A stretch of 64,000 nucleotides of DNA, taken from contig CAWUFC020000001.1 of assembly GCA_963921335.3 (NCBI GenBank), positions 434,001 to 498,000 on the forward strand, read 5' to 3'. The DNA comes from CAWUFC02 sp963921335 (lineage in GTDB: Bacteria > Pseudomonadota > Gammaproteobacteria > Pseudomonadales > Halieaceae). The notes under the pieces are model-generated. The model saw nothing but the letters and a program-made list of their open reading frames with translations. It had not been told where the DNA came from and did no database searches. The position numbers and the translations under genes are program-made. Shown piece after piece: positions 16,952 to 26,546 of this stretch. How positions within the stretch are numbered: position 1 is the first letter of the stretch; every line of letters starts with the position of its first letter.

Positions 16952-18400
16952 ATGCACCTATCTATTACCTTTCGAATCCTGGGCGTCCTCTTGATGTTGT
17001 TCAGCCTGACGCTCCTCGCGCCGCTGATAACTGCGATACTTGTCGACGATGGGATGGTGGTCGGTTTTTTGTTTGCGCTACTGATTACTTTTGTCAGTGG
17101 CTTTATATTTTGGCTGCCAAACCGCAGGGTCAATCATGAGCTGCGAACTCGCGACGGGTTTATGATCACCTCTGCATTCTGGACGGTTCTGGGCCTGTTT
17201 GGCGCACTGCCGTTTGCCTTGCCCGCTGGTGCCGGCCTATCTGCTACCGATGCTATTTTTGAATCCATATCCGGCCTTACTACAACAGGGGCCACTGTCA
17301 TCACCGGTCTCGACACCCTGCCCACCTCACTGCTGTTATACCGACAACAACTCCAGTGGTTGGGAGGCATTGGTATTATCGTGGTTGCCGTGGCGATTCT
17401 ACCGATGCTGGGTATCGGCGGTATGCAGCTTTACCAGGCTGAGTCACCGGGACCATCCAAAGACAGCAAACTGACACCTCGTATCACTGAAACGGCCAAG
17501 GCTCTGTTTCTTGTGTATGTGTTACTCACCACGGTTTGTGGTCTCAGCTACTGGGCAGCCGGAATGACGCCATTCGATGCGCTCTGTCATGCCTTTTCTA
17601 CCGTGGCCATTGGCGGATTTTCTACCCACGATGCCAGTATGGGCTATTTCGACAGCCCGCTCATTCTGATGATTTGCAGCCTGTTTATGTTTATTTCAGC
17701 CATCAACTTTGGCCTGCATTTTACCGCCTGGCGCCGCCGCACCGCCGAGCCCTACTGGCGCGATTCCGAGACCGGATTTTTCGCTGGGGTACTGGCGGTT
17801 TGCGTGGCCATTACCTGCGCCATGCTCTATGCCACCGGCACATTCGATGCGTCAGGTAGTGTAATTCATGGCGTCTTCCAGGCCATTTCGATTACCACCA
17901 CTACTGGTTTTGCAACCACCGACTTTGCCCGCTGGCCCAGTTTCCTCCCGCTCATGCTGTTGATGTTTTCTTTTATGGGGGGTTGTGTCGGATCTACCGG
18001 TGGCGGCATCAAGGCCATGCGCCTGATGCTGATCTACAAGCAGGGGCTAAGGGAGCTCAAGCAGCTGGTTCACCCCAACGCAGTCATACCGCTGAAAGTG
18101 GGCAACCGCCGTGTTGAAGCAAAGATAGTCAGCGCAGTGTGGAGCTTTCTAGCGGTGTACATGGCCGTGTTCGTGATGCTGATGATCATGCTGGTGGGCA
18201 CAGGTTTGGACTTTGAGACCTCATTTTCTGCCGTGGCGGCCTCACTCAACAACCTGGGCCCCGGCCTCGGTGGTGTTGCCAGCCACTACGGCGATATTCC
18301 GTCTACATCCAAATGGTTGCTCTCTGCGGCAATGTTGCTGGGACGACTGGAGGTGTTCACCCTGCTGGTTATCTTCACCCCCGCGTTCTGGCGTTCATGA
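16952..18400 (+). CDS. trkH: Trk potassium transporter membrane subunit TrkH
   Basis: This 482-residue integral membrane protein of the TrkH/KtrB family has repeated helix-pore-helix units with selectivity-filter glycines, for example SGLTTTGATVI, STVAIGGFSTHD, ITTTTGFATTDF and AASLNNLGPGLG. The ATG at 16952, 7 bp after the trkA stop, is preferred to an upstream in-frame codon inside trkA, because the protein then begins directly with the first helix (MHLSITFRILG). It ends in an ATGA overlap with the methyltransferase gene. Confidence 0.96.
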   Translation: MHLSITFRILGVLLMLFSLTLLAPLITAILVDDGMVVGFLFALLITFVSGFIFWLPNRRVNHELRTRDGFMITSAFWTVLGLFGALPFALPAGAGLSATDAIFESISGLTTTGATVITGLDTLPTSLLLYRQQLQWLGGIGIIVVAVAILPMLGIGGMQLYQAESPGPSKDSKLTPRITETAKALFLVYVLLTTVCGLSYWAAGMTPFDALCHAFSTVAIGGFSTHDASMGYFDSPLILMICSLFMFISAINFGLHFTAWRRRTAEPYWRDSETGFFAGVLAVCVAITCAMLYATGTFDASGSVIHGVFQAISITTTTGFATTDFARWPSFLPLMLLMFSFMGGCVGSTGGGIKAMRLMLIYKQGLRELKQLVHPNAVIPLKVGNRRVEAKIVSAVWSFLAVYMAVFVMLMIMLVGTGLDFETSFSAVAASLNNLGPGLGGVASHYGDIPSTSKWLLSAAMLLGRLEVFTLLVIFTPAFWRS

Positions 18401-18930
18401 GCGATAGCCATCGCTGGGACGAGCGCTTCGCCAAGGTGGACAATGCCGCCCCGGTTTTGGATCTGCTATTGCAGCATCAGGACAAATTGCCGGAATCAGG
18501 CACCACTCTGGATCTGGCCTGCGGAGTCAGCGGCAACAGCATATGGCTGGCCCAACAGGGACTGTCCGCTCACGCCTGGGACCTGTCAGGGGTGGCACTG
18601 CAGAAACAGCAGCAGTGGGCAGAGCAAGAGGGCCTGCAGATCAGCACCGAGCAACGGGATTGTGAGCAAAACCCGCCCGAAGCAAACAGCTTTGACGTCA
18701 TTTGTGTGAGCCACTTTCTCTACCGGCCCATATGCACCGCGATTTCAGAGGCTCTGCGCCCAGGCGGTGTGCTGTTCTATCAAACCTTTAATCGCCGAGG
18801 CAGCGAAGGCCCGTCACGACCGGAATTCAGACTGGCAGAGGGCGAGTTGTTGGGCCTGTTTGAGGCGCTTACACCCATCTGGTACCAGGAAGATGTCGGT
18901 GGCAAGGCCCAGCTCATCGCCAGGCGCTAG
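18397..18930 (+). CDS. Class I SAM-dependent methyltransferase
   Basis: The 177-residue protein carries the SAM-binding motif I LDLACGVSGNSIWLA (about residue 37), an acidic post-motif AWDLSG, DVICVSHFL (motif II) and LRPGGVLFYQTFN (motif III), as in TehB-like small-molecule methyltransferases. The acceptor is unknown. The ATG overlaps the trkH stop (ATGA), so the two are coupled; an open extension upstream lies inside trkH and is discounted. It is convergent with the cyclase gene. Confidence 0.85.
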   Translation: MSDSHRWDERFAKVDNAAPVLDLLLQHQDKLPESGTTLDLACGVSGNSIWLAQQGLSAHAWDLSGVALQKQQQWAEQEGLQISTEQRDCEQNPPEANSFDVICVSHFLYRPICTAISEALRPGGVLFYQTFNRRGSEGPSRPEFRLAEGELLGLFEALTPIWYQEDVGGKAQLIARR

Positions 18931-18932
18931 AC

Positions 18933-21173
18933 TCACTTGCTGGTCATGACCCAGACACCATCCCAATCTTCAGGTTTTACGTTGGCTTGCAGGTGGTCGC
19001 AACGCTCAATGTAAATCTTCGAACAGGTGTCTTCCGGATTGAGCTTAAGCACCTCTTCAAAGCGCGAGCGTGCTTCCTGCCACTTCGCTGCCTGATAGCA
19101 CTCCATACCATCGCGGAAAGTGCCCAGCGCATCGATCATATTCGGGAAAGACTGGTCGGCGTGATAGTCCAGTAACTCGTAGACACCCACCGGCTCGGTC
19201 TTGCCTTTCACGATCACATTGTCCACCAAGCGGTGACGGTAACTGCTCTTCAGTTCGGCCAGGGTAAACTCGGAAATCAGTATGTGGGCGCCGTATTGCT
19301 TGGTGCCGCTTTCCAGGCGGGCCGCCAGGTTCACACCGTCACCGATCACCGTGTAATCCATACGCTTGGGGCTGCCGATATTACCGGTGACCACGTGGCC
19401 AGTATTAAGCCCTATGCCAATGTCGATCGGGTTCTGGTTGTAGCTGGCGCGCTGGGCATTGTATTCCGCCAGCTCCTGCATCATTCGAATCGCTGCCTTC
19501 ACGCCTCGATCAGCATCATCCTCGTGAGGAAAGGGCGTACCAAAAATAGCCATAATGGCGTCGCCAATAAATTTGTCGAGCATGACCCCTTCGTCGCTGA
19601 TGATGTCCACCATGAGAGTGAAATACTCATTCAGCAAGCTGACGATGCCCTGTGCACCCAGCTCTTCGCTGAGCGTGGTAAAACTGCGAATGTCGGAAAA
19701 CAAAACCGTCGCCACGCTGTCCTGGCCGCCCAGTAGTTCGCCGCCATCGCCCATCAGTTTATCGGCCAGACCCGGATCCATGTAACGCGACATGGTCGAC
19801 TTCATGCGTTTCTCTGAGCTGATATCTTCCAGCAACAACATGGTGCCAAGGGCATCGGAGGTCAGTGGCAGGGTGGTGACGTTGACGGAAACGGACTCCT
19901 CCACCAATTGAATAGTGGCATCCAGGGCAATGTCTGCCTCCCGACTGCCCTCAACTGCGCTTATTTTTTCCATCAACCAGACATTGGCCTGCCCAAACAA
20001 TTCCTCGGCCTCGGCACCAATGGTCTCGCGTTCTTTCAACTGCAGAATGCGATACCCCGCCCGGTTACAGGTCACAATCTTATGATCCTGATCGAGGGTA
20101 ATCACGCCGTTGGACATACTTTCGAGCATGCTCTCGTTGTAGTTGCGCGTCTGCTGCACATGCTCAAACAGGCTCGCGTTTTCCAGGCCGATAGATATCT
20201 GCGAGGTAAACGCGGTCAAACGCTGCTCGTCTTCGTCGGTGAAAGGGCCGCCGCGCTTGTTCAACACCTGGGTCACACCGATGGTCTTGCCGTCTTTGTT
20301 GATGACCGGGCAACACAGCATGGAGCGCGTGAAGTAGCCGGTTTGCTTGTCCACCGATGGGTTAAAGCGCAGGTCCGCATAGGCGTAGGGTATGTTCACG
20401 GTTTTACGCGTCGTGAAGACCGTGCCGGCAATACCAACATTATTGGGCAGGCGAATATTCTGTGCGCCAAGGCCCTGGCCAATCTGGGTAAACAGTTCGT
20501 TGCTGCGCTCGTCATTCAGGAACAGCGTGGAGCGATCGGCATTCAGCATCTTGGTGATCGCGCCCATGATCATCTGCAGCAGCGGGCCCAGGTTAATCTC
20601 CGAGGAGACCTCGGACACCACCTGGAGGAACTCCGCCTCCTGTTTGCGCAGGGAGTCCATACGCTCCACATACATGGTGCCCTGCAACACGATGGAGGCC
20701 TGGGTGCATATGGCCTGCATCAGGGACATGTCCTCTTCCGAGAAATCGCCGCCATTCTTGTTCAGCACCTGCGCCACACCGATCACATCACCTTTCACCG
20801 TGGTTACTGGCACACACAGAATATTGCGAGTGGTGAACCCGGTTTTCTGGTCGATGCTCTGGTTAAAACGCGGATCGGCGTAAGCATCGGGTGTAATGAG
20901 TGCCTCGCCCTGGGTAAATACCCAGCCTGCAATACCGGTGTTATTGAGGAAGCGAATTTCACGGTTGACGCCGCCCAGGGCCACCCGCGAATACAGCTCA
21001 TTGGTAGCCGGGTCATTCAAAAACAGGCTGCCCCGCTCCGAGTCAGTAACCCGGGTAACTTCCTCGACAATGATGTTGAGCTGATCATCCAGCAGCTCGG
21101 CTCGAGCAACCTTCTGGGAAATTTCCAGAACCAGCTCAGCAGCTGTCGTATTGTTCCCGGACCCGTCAGGCAT
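18933..21173 (-). CDS. GAF-GAF-PAS class III adenylate cyclase
   Basis: The 746-residue cytosolic protein has GAF domain 1 (about 27-165), GAF domain 2 (about 190-335), a PAS-like segment (about 345-440), a class III cyclase catalytic domain (about 475-650) and a TPR-like C-terminus ending in WDGVWVMTSK. Catalytic residues are present: metal aspartates D494 and D538, K534 and D606 for base recognition, N615 and R619 for the transition state. The Lys/Asp pair predicts ATP, so cAMP, rather than GTP. The second GAF has an NKxnFx3DE motif (NKRGGPFTDEDE), typical of cyclic-nucleotide-binding GAFs, suggesting feedback by cNMP. It overlaps the upstream coiled-coil gene by 8 bp. Confidence 0.93.
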   Translation of the reverse strand: MPDGSGNNTTAAELVLEISQKVARAELLDDQLNIIVEEVTRVTDSERGSLFLNDPATNELYSRVALGGVNREIRFLNNTGIAGWVFTQGEALITPDAYADPRFNQSIDQKTGFTTRNILCVPVTTVKGDVIGVAQVLNKNGGDFSEEDMSLMQAICTQASIVLQGTMYVERMDSLRKQEAEFLQVVSEVSSEINLGPLLQMIMGAITKMLNADRSTLFLNDERSNELFTQIGQGLGAQNIRLPNNVGIAGTVFTTRKTVNIPYAYADLRFNPSVDKQTGYFTRSMLCCPVINKDGKTIGVTQVLNKRGGPFTDEDEQRLTAFTSQISIGLENASLFEHVQQTRNYNESMLESMSNGVITLDQDHKIVTCNRAGYRILQLKERETIGAEAEELFGQANVWLMEKISAVEGSREADIALDATIQLVEESVSVNVTTLPLTSDALGTMLLLEDISSEKRMKSTMSRYMDPGLADKLMGDGGELLGGQDSVATVLFSDIRSFTTLSEELGAQGIVSLLNEYFTLMVDIISDEGVMLDKFIGDAIMAIFGTPFPHEDDADRGVKAAIRMMQELAEYNAQRASYNQNPIDIGIGLNTGHVVTGNIGSPKRMDYTVIGDGVNLAARLESGTKQYGAHILISEFTLAELKSSYRHRLVDNVIVKGKTEPVGVYELLDYHADQSFPNMIDALGTFRDGMECYQAAKWQEARSRFEEVLKLNPEDTCSKIYIERCDHLQANVKPEDWDGVWVMTSK

Positions 21174-21825
21174 GTTGATTCTCCAATTCTTGTCTCAGCA
21201 TCCTTACTGTCTCGCGCAGGTGATCCATCTCATCCTGAGTTTCACGCTGCTGCTGGCGCAGTCGATCGTCGGCGCGCAACTGGTTCAACTCGAGCTCGTC
21301 GCGCAACGTCGCCACGGTGTCCTGTAACTGAGAGATCTGTGCTGCATTATCGTTTACAACATCCTGCCGCGCGACTTCTGAATCAGCGCGTTGCTGCTCC
21401 AGCTGCTCTCTTAATGCCTGAGCAGTTTCGGTAAGAAGTCGCGCCTCCGAAGCTCCTTCAGTCCGGGTTTGCTGCACCGCCTCCTGGCCGCTCAGCTGCA
21501 TCGACTCAAGCTCATCACGCAGAGACTGTGTCGTTTTTTTCAGCTGTTCAATCTCGGTAGCGGACTCGGCACGCGTTTTTTGTATAGCCTGCTCTTTTTC
21601 CAGCAACACATTGTCAATTTGTGCGCGCAGCGATTGCGCTGCCAGCTTGAGTTGCTGCATCTCCTGGTTGGCTTCTCGCAGTGCTTCGGTTACCGCTGTT
21701 TCTTTTTCTTCGTGGCAAAGGTCCAACGCCGCGCGCAGGGCGGTAATAGTCTCCTTCAGGTGGCGAACCTCGCGCAGGTGGTGCTGGTCGGGTTCGCCCT
21801 CAATAATACTGCTGTCATCGCTCAT
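21166..21825 (-). CDS. Coiled-coil protein of tandem 36-residue repeats, coupled to the cyclase gene
   Basis: I do not recognise a named family. The 219-residue protein is almost entirely helical. From residue 19 it consists of five full 36-residue repeats (19-54, 55-90, 91-126, 127-162, 163-198) and a partial sixth, each around the pattern E-x-x-x-L-x-x-T-x-x-x-L-R-x-x-L-E. No signal peptide or membrane segment is seen. The gene ends 8 bp into the cyclase start, implying coupled translation and a functional link such as a scaffold or dimerisation partner; that link is inferred. It is divergent from the SIMPL gene. Confidence 0.75.
   Translation of the reverse strand: MSDDSSIIEGEPDQHHLREVRHLKETITALRAALDLCHEEKETAVTEALREANQEMQQLKLAAQSLRAQIDNVLLEKEQAIQKTRAESATEIEQLKKTTQSLRDELESMQLSGQEAVQQTRTEGASEARLLTETAQALREQLEQQRADSEVARQDVVNDNAAQISQLQDTVATLRDELELNQLRADDRLRQQQRETQDEMDHLRETVRMLRQELENQHA
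21232..21771 (-). repeat. Five degenerate 108-bp coding repeats
   Basis: These encode the five 36-residue coiled-coil units of the protein above. The period is constant at 36 codons with no insertions, and a sixth partial unit follows down to about 21169. Units differ substantially, so the duplication is old. Confidence 0.7.
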
Positions 21826-21915
21826 GGGTTACAGTTTAGCAGTCTGTCCAGTTGGCAGAACAGCTGAACTAATAGAGGTGTCTGTAGTCACAGCTGATAG
21901 AAAAGGGAGAAAACC

Positions 21916-22593
21916 ATGCGCACACTATTACTAGCCCTGCTGATCGTAGCTACGCCAGCCTTTGCTGCACCAGAACGCTCAGTCAGCGTCAATGCTGACG
22001 CCTGGGTTGAGGCCATACCTGACATTCTCAAGCTCAGCATCACTGTCAAGGAAACCGCAGCCAATATGGACGAGGCACAGCGAGCCGTCGCCAGAACCGT
22101 ACCCGAAATCCTGACACTGGCCCGGGAACACGGGGTTGAGGATGGTGATATCGACAGTTCCAGGGTGAACGCCTACCCGGAATACGAGCATCGCAATAAC
22201 CGCAGAATTTACGTGGGTGAAACCGTCACCCGAGATATCCAGATCACCCTGCGAGATCCCAGCCGCTACGGCTCGCTGATCCAGCAATTGAGTGAGCTGA
22301 AATTACACCAGATCAACGGGCCACAGATGGCCCACAGCCAGCTGGACGAGCTAAAGCTGGAGGCATTGAAAAAGGCGCTGGCCAAGGCCCGCTACAAAGC
22401 GGGCATCATCGCCGAAGAACTGGATATGGATCTAGGTAAGGTGATCGAAGTTCAGGAGTCGGGATCAAATGCGACGCCGGTTCGCGCTTATCGGATGGAA
22501 GCAGCGATGGCAGATTCGGCCTCCGGCGGCGGCTTCAGTTATGGCAAACAGCGGATCAGCGCCAGGGTTCAGGCACGCTTTGAACTAAAATAG
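21916..22593 (+). CDS. SIMPL domain protein (DUF541), exported
   Basis: The 225-residue protein has a signal peptide (MRTLLLALLIVATPAFA, cleavage near residue 18) and then a SIMPL/DUF541 domain beginning RSVSVNADAWVEAIPDI, as in periplasmic YggE-like and BP26-like proteins. Some members are linked to oxidative-stress tolerance and can form channel-like oligomers; the role here is unknown. A GGGAG ribosome-binding sequence precedes the ATG. Convergent with djlA, 5 bp apart. Confidence 0.85.
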   Translation: MRTLLLALLIVATPAFAAPERSVSVNADAWVEAIPDILKLSITVKETAANMDEAQRAVARTVPEILTLAREHGVEDGDIDSSRVNAYPEYEHRNNRRIYVGETVTRDIQITLRDPSRYGSLIQQLSELKLHQINGPQMAHSQLDELKLEALKKALAKARYKAGIIAEELDMDLGKVIEVQESGSNATPVRAYRMEAAMADSASGGGFSYGKQRISARVQARFELK

Positions 22594-22598
22594 CAGCC

Positions 22599-23390
22599 CT
22601 AGCGAGACTGCTTGCGGTGAGCAACGATGGTTTCGTAGGCGGCCTGAATTTCCTGGGAGGTCGCGGTGGCCAGTTTGATCATATCTTCCGGCACGCCCTG
22701 GGCAATCAGCTTATCCGGATGATTCTGGCTCATTAGTTTGCGATAGGCTCGCTTCAATTCTCGATCATCGCAACTGGGTGATACCGCCAGTGCCGCATAG
22801 GCCTGGGCCAGCCTGTCAGTACCCACACGTTCTTCTCGTCGCTGCTGGAACGCATGCTGGGCCTGAACCTGCTCCATAAGGCTGGCAAAACGAGCAGGGC
22901 TGAACCCCAGGTAGGCTGCAATTTGCTCGAGGGTTCTTAGCTCCACCTCATCAATGGTGCCGTCCGCTTGGGCCATGCTGACCAAAAATACCAGCATGGT
23001 CTGGTGTACCTGCTTATGACCATGACTGACCTCCATGAACCGAGCCACCAGCTCTTCGGGTTGAAAATCCGACTGGGCGCCTGCTTTGAAGTAGGCGATG
23101 GCTTCATCCCGGTGGGAGCCGGCGACACCCAGATGGACCATGATCTGCTCGGTGTGTTGTATTTCCTCTTCGCTGACGCGGCCATCGGCTTTAGCCAGAT
23201 AGCCGAGGAGGGTGAAGCAGGCCTCAAAAAAGACCGCCTGAATTTTCTGCAACTGCTCCGGGCTATTGGCTGCGAGGGTTATACCCAGCCCCTTGTCGAA
23301 GGCGTGACCAACGGCAACGCCGAGCACCAGGCCAAACAACCCGAATACTAGAAACCCAAGCACCCCGGCGACCAGCTTTCCGTAGAACAT
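22599..23390 (-). CDS. djlA: Co-chaperone DjlA
   Basis: The 263-residue protein has an N-terminal membrane anchor (about residues 5-29), a TerB-like central domain (about 50-180) and a C-terminal J domain with the HPD motif at residues 224-226. This is the DjlA layout: a type III membrane protein that presents the J domain to DnaK in the cytoplasm. The J domain ends 37 residues after HPD, close to the C-terminus. Divergent from glyQ with 92 bp between. Confidence 0.93.
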   Translation of the reverse strand: MFYGKLVAGVLGFLVFGLFGLVLGVAVGHAFDKGLGITLAANSPEQLQKIQAVFFEACFTLLGYLAKADGRVSEEEIQHTEQIMVHLGVAGSHRDEAIAYFKAGAQSDFQPEELVARFMEVSHGHKQVHQTMLVFLVSMAQADGTIDEVELRTLEQIAAYLGFSPARFASLMEQVQAQHAFQQRREERVGTDRLAQAYAALAVSPSCDDRELKRAYRKLMSQNHPDKLIAQGVPEDMIKLATATSQEIQAAYETIVAHRKQSR

Positions 23391-23482
23391 AAACGACCCT
23401 TTTCAATCCCAGCGCCGAATGGCACGGGGCGCGTATTATGCTGCACAAAGAATCTGTATAATAGCCCGCTTTTTTCCTGCCA

Positions 23483-24445
23483 GTGGACCTGAGAGTGGCT
23501 GAGGCAAACCAAAACATTGATACCTTCCAGGGGCTTATTCATGCCCTTGAGACCTTCTGGGGAGACCGCGGCTGCGTGGTCATGCAACCGTTGGATCTTG
23601 AAGTCGGCGCGGGTACTTTTCACCCGGCAACATTTTTGCGCGCCATTGGGCCGGAGACCTGGAATTCTGCCTATGTGCAGCCCTGTCGCAGACCCACCGA
23701 CGGACGCTACGGGGAGAACCCTAACCGCCTGCAGCACTATTACCAGTTCCAGGTGTTACTGAAGCCGTCACCGCCGGATATCCAGGACTTGTACCTCGAA
23801 TCACTTCGGGTGCTCGGTATCGACAGCAATATCCACGATATACGGTTTGTTGAGGATAACTGGGAGTCCCCCACGCTGGGCGCATGGGGACTGGGTTGGG
23901 AGGTCTGGCTGAACGGCATGGAGGTCACCCAGTTCACCTATTTCCAGCAGGCTGGGGGATTGGAATGCTATCCCGTTTCTGGCGAAATCACCTACGGGCT
24001 GGAGCGTATCGCCATGTATTTACAGGGCGTGGACAGTATTTACGACCTGGTCTGGACCCAGGGGCCCGACGGCCCTGTGACATACGGCGACGTGTTTCAC
24101 CAGAACGAAGTGGAGATGTCGACGTATAACTTTGAAAAAGCAGACGTCGACAATCTGTTCGCCCAATTCGATCAATGTGAAAAAGATTGCCAAAAGCTGA
24201 TTGAAGACAACCTGCCTTTACCCGCTTACGAGCAGGTAATGAAAGCCTCACACGCCTTTAACCTGCTGGATGCGCGCCGTGCTATTTCGGTCACCGAACG
24301 CCAACGCTATATTTTGCGCGTTCGCACTCTCGCCAGGGGTGTGGCAGAAGCCTATTTCGAAGCACGTGCCGAGTTGGGCTTCCCACTCGCGCCGGAGTCA
24401 CTTCGTGACGAAGTGCTGGCCAGACGCCAGGAGGCACAGGCATGA
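23483..24445 (+). CDS. glyQ: Glycyl-tRNA synthetase alpha subunit
   Basis: Catalytic subunit of the bacterial alpha2beta2 glycyl-tRNA synthetase. The 320-residue sequence matches the family throughout, for example QPLDLEVGAGTFHPATFLR, RRPTDGRYGENPNRLQHYYQ, HDIRFVEDNWESPTLGAWGLG and FNLLDARRAISVTERQRYILR. GTG codons at 23483 and 23495 are both possible starts; the second gives an N-terminus closer to the common length. A TATAAT at 23457 may be part of the promoter. Overlaps glyS by 4 bp. Confidence 0.97.
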   Translation: MDLRVAEANQNIDTFQGLIHALETFWGDRGCVVMQPLDLEVGAGTFHPATFLRAIGPETWNSAYVQPCRRPTDGRYGENPNRLQHYYQFQVLLKPSPPDIQDLYLESLRVLGIDSNIHDIRFVEDNWESPTLGAWGLGWEVWLNGMEVTQFTYFQQAGGLECYPVSGEITYGLERIAMYLQGVDSIYDLVWTQGPDGPVTYGDVFHQNEVEMSTYNFEKADVDNLFAQFDQCEKDCQKLIEDNLPLPAYEQVMKASHAFNLLDARRAISVTERQRYILRVRTLARGVAEAYFEARAELGFPLAPESLRDEVLARRQEAQA

Positions 24446-26523
24446 GCAAGGCTGACCTTCTGATTGAGATTGGCACCGAAGAATTGCCCCCCAAAGCTTT
24501 ATCGGGATTGTCTGCCGCGTTTACCCAGGGAATCGTTAGCGGCCTGGCAGAGCAGCGACTTGAACACGGCGAGGTGGAATCTTTTGCCAGCCCTCGTCGC
24601 CTTGCAGTGCTGGTGCGTGGCGTCACCTTGCAAGCAGAAAGCCGTGACATCGAAGTGCTCGGCCCGCCGGTTGATCGCGCCAAAGATGATGACGGCAACT
24701 GGACGCCGGCCGCAGAGGGCTTTGCCCGCAAGCAGGGCGTTGCTGTGGAAGCGCTGGAAACTGCGGATACTGATAAAGGCGCACGTCTGTGTTTTCGTTC
24801 ACAACAGCAAGGCGCCCGTTGCGAAGACAGCCTCGAAGCCATTATCGACAACAGCCTGAAGGCCCTGCCCATACCCAAGCGCATGCGCTGGGGTGCCGGT
24901 CGCACCGAATTTGTAAGGCCAGCACACTGGGCGGTGGTGTTACTGGGAGAAGAGCCCATCAAGTGCAATGTGCTCGGGCTGGCCAGCGGCAGCACCAGTC
25001 GTGGCCATCGTTTTCATGCACCGGGAGAGGTGCAGATAAGTTCAGCCGAAAACTACGCCGCTATCCTCAAAGAAGCGCACGTGCTCGCCTCATTTGAAGA
25101 GCGTCGCGAAATCATCAGCCAGCAGGTCACCGATCAGGCAGACATCATCCAGGCACAGGTCATGCTAGACGACGATTTGCTGGACGAGGTCACTGCACTG
25201 GTGGAATGGCCGGTGGCGCTGATGGGCAGGTTCGAAGAGCGCTTTTTGCAGGTACCCTCAGAAGCACTCGTGTACTCCATGAAAGAGCACCAGAAGTACT
25301 TTCCGGTAGTGAACAGCGCCGGGGAGCTACTGCCGCACTTTATTACCGTGTCCAATATCGAGAGCAAGGATCCGGCTCAGGTCATCGATGGTAATGAAAG
25401 AGTGATCAGGCCACGACTGAGTGATGCAGACTTCTTTTTCAGCACAGACAAAAAGACCCCTCTCGTGGACAGGGTCGAGGTGCTGCAAAGCATTGTGTTC
25501 CAACAGAAGCTGGGCACCCTGTTCGATAAGACCCAGCGTCTTGTTGGACTAAGCGCATACCTGGCAGCTGGTACTGGTGCTGACCAATCCCTGGCAGAGC
25601 GCGCTGCGCTGTTAGCCAAAACCGATCTCCTCACGGAAATGGTCGGCGAATTTGCCGACATGCAGGGTACCGCCGGTCGCTATTACGCGCTTCACGATGG
25701 TGAGGAGGCTGCGGTGGCTGCGGCACTCGAGCAACAGTACTGGCCGCGTTATTCCGGCGCTGAGCTCCCGCAGGAGTCGGTTGCTACTACCCTGGCTCTC
25801 GCCGATCGGCTCGACACACTCGTTGGTATCTTTGGCATTGGGCAACAACCCACCGGCTCCAAGGACCCCTTTGCCTTGCGTCGCGCCTCGCTGGGCGTGC
25901 TGCGTATTATGGTAGAGGGCGAACTGCAGCTTGATTTGCGCGAATGCTTAACAGCGGCCGCAGAACAATTCGCCGATGGAACCCTGGCAGAAGACACGGT
26001 GGAGCAGGTGTTGGTCTATATGATCGAGCGCTTCCGCGCCTGGTATGAAGACGAACAAATCGCCGTTGAGGTCTTTAAGGCCGTATCCGCCCGCAAGCTG
26101 ACTGTGCCCTATGATATTCACCGCCGGGTGCTTGCCGTAGATGGCTTTTCTCGCCTGCCTCAAGCCCAGGCCCTGGCAGCGGCAAACAAGCGGGTCGCAA
26201 ACATTCTGGCGGATGTAGCCCCGGAAAGCCTGTCAGGAGAAGTAAGTGATCGCTTGCTTACAGAGGCGGCGGAGCAACAGTTGGCAGCAGCCATCGCCGG
26301 TAAACGCGATACGGTAAATGCCCTCTACCAAGACAACGATTACAGCGTTCTGCTGACCAGCCTGTCAGAGCTGAGAGAGGTAGTAGACCAGTTTTTCGAT
26401 GATGTGATGGTGAACGTCGACGATGACGAGGTTCGCCTGAATCGCCAGCGTTTGCTGGCACAGCTGCGTGAGCTGTTCCTGCTGGTCGCCGATATTTCCC
26501 AGCTGGTCCCGCTAAAAAGCTGA
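24442..26523 (+). CDS. glyS: Glycyl-tRNA synthetase beta subunit
   Basis: The 693-residue tRNA-binding subunit partners GlyQ. It starts with DLLIEIGTEELPPKAL and has MKEHQKYFPV, RLSDADFFFSTD, GSKDPFALRRASLG and the C-terminal anticodon-binding region VMVNVDDDEVRLNRQRLL, all family hallmarks. ATGA overlap with glyQ gives coupled synthesis. Convergent with the marR-type gene, 23 bp apart, with no obvious terminator hairpin between. Confidence 0.98.
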   Translation: MSKADLLIEIGTEELPPKALSGLSAAFTQGIVSGLAEQRLEHGEVESFASPRRLAVLVRGVTLQAESRDIEVLGPPVDRAKDDDGNWTPAAEGFARKQGVAVEALETADTDKGARLCFRSQQQGARCEDSLEAIIDNSLKALPIPKRMRWGAGRTEFVRPAHWAVVLLGEEPIKCNVLGLASGSTSRGHRFHAPGEVQISSAENYAAILKEAHVLASFEERREIISQQVTDQADIIQAQVMLDDDLLDEVTALVEWPVALMGRFEERFLQVPSEALVYSMKEHQKYFPVVNSAGELLPHFITVSNIESKDPAQVIDGNERVIRPRLSDADFFFSTDKKTPLVDRVEVLQSIVFQQKLGTLFDKTQRLVGLSAYLAAGTGADQSLAERAALLAKTDLLTEMVGEFADMQGTAGRYYALHDGEEAAVAAALEQQYWPRYSGAELPQESVATTLALADRLDTLVGIFGIGQQPTGSKDPFALRRASLGVLRIMVEGELQLDLRECLTAAAEQFADGTLAEDTVEQVLVYMIERFRAWYEDEQIAVEVFKAVSARKLTVPYDIHRRVLAVDGFSRLPQAQALAAANKRVANILADVAPESLSGEVSDRLLTEAAEQQLAAAIAGKRDTVNALYQDNDYSVLLTSLSELREVVDQFFDDVMVNVDDDEVRLNRQRLLAQLRELFLLVADISQLVPLKS

Positions 26524-26546
26524 ATCGACAAGGGGCGGCCTGCCGG

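Noticed and set aside
19908..21434. Long plus-strand reading frame (508 codons) opposite the adenylate cyclase gene
   Set aside because: It is antisense to a gene with full catalytic motifs; its product is His/Gln-rich with no domain. Open antisense frames are expected from GC-rich codon bias.
23421..23445. Sigma-54-like TGGCACG sequence upstream of glyQ
   Set aside because: The matching TTGC element at the required spacing is missing, and glyQS is a housekeeping operon.
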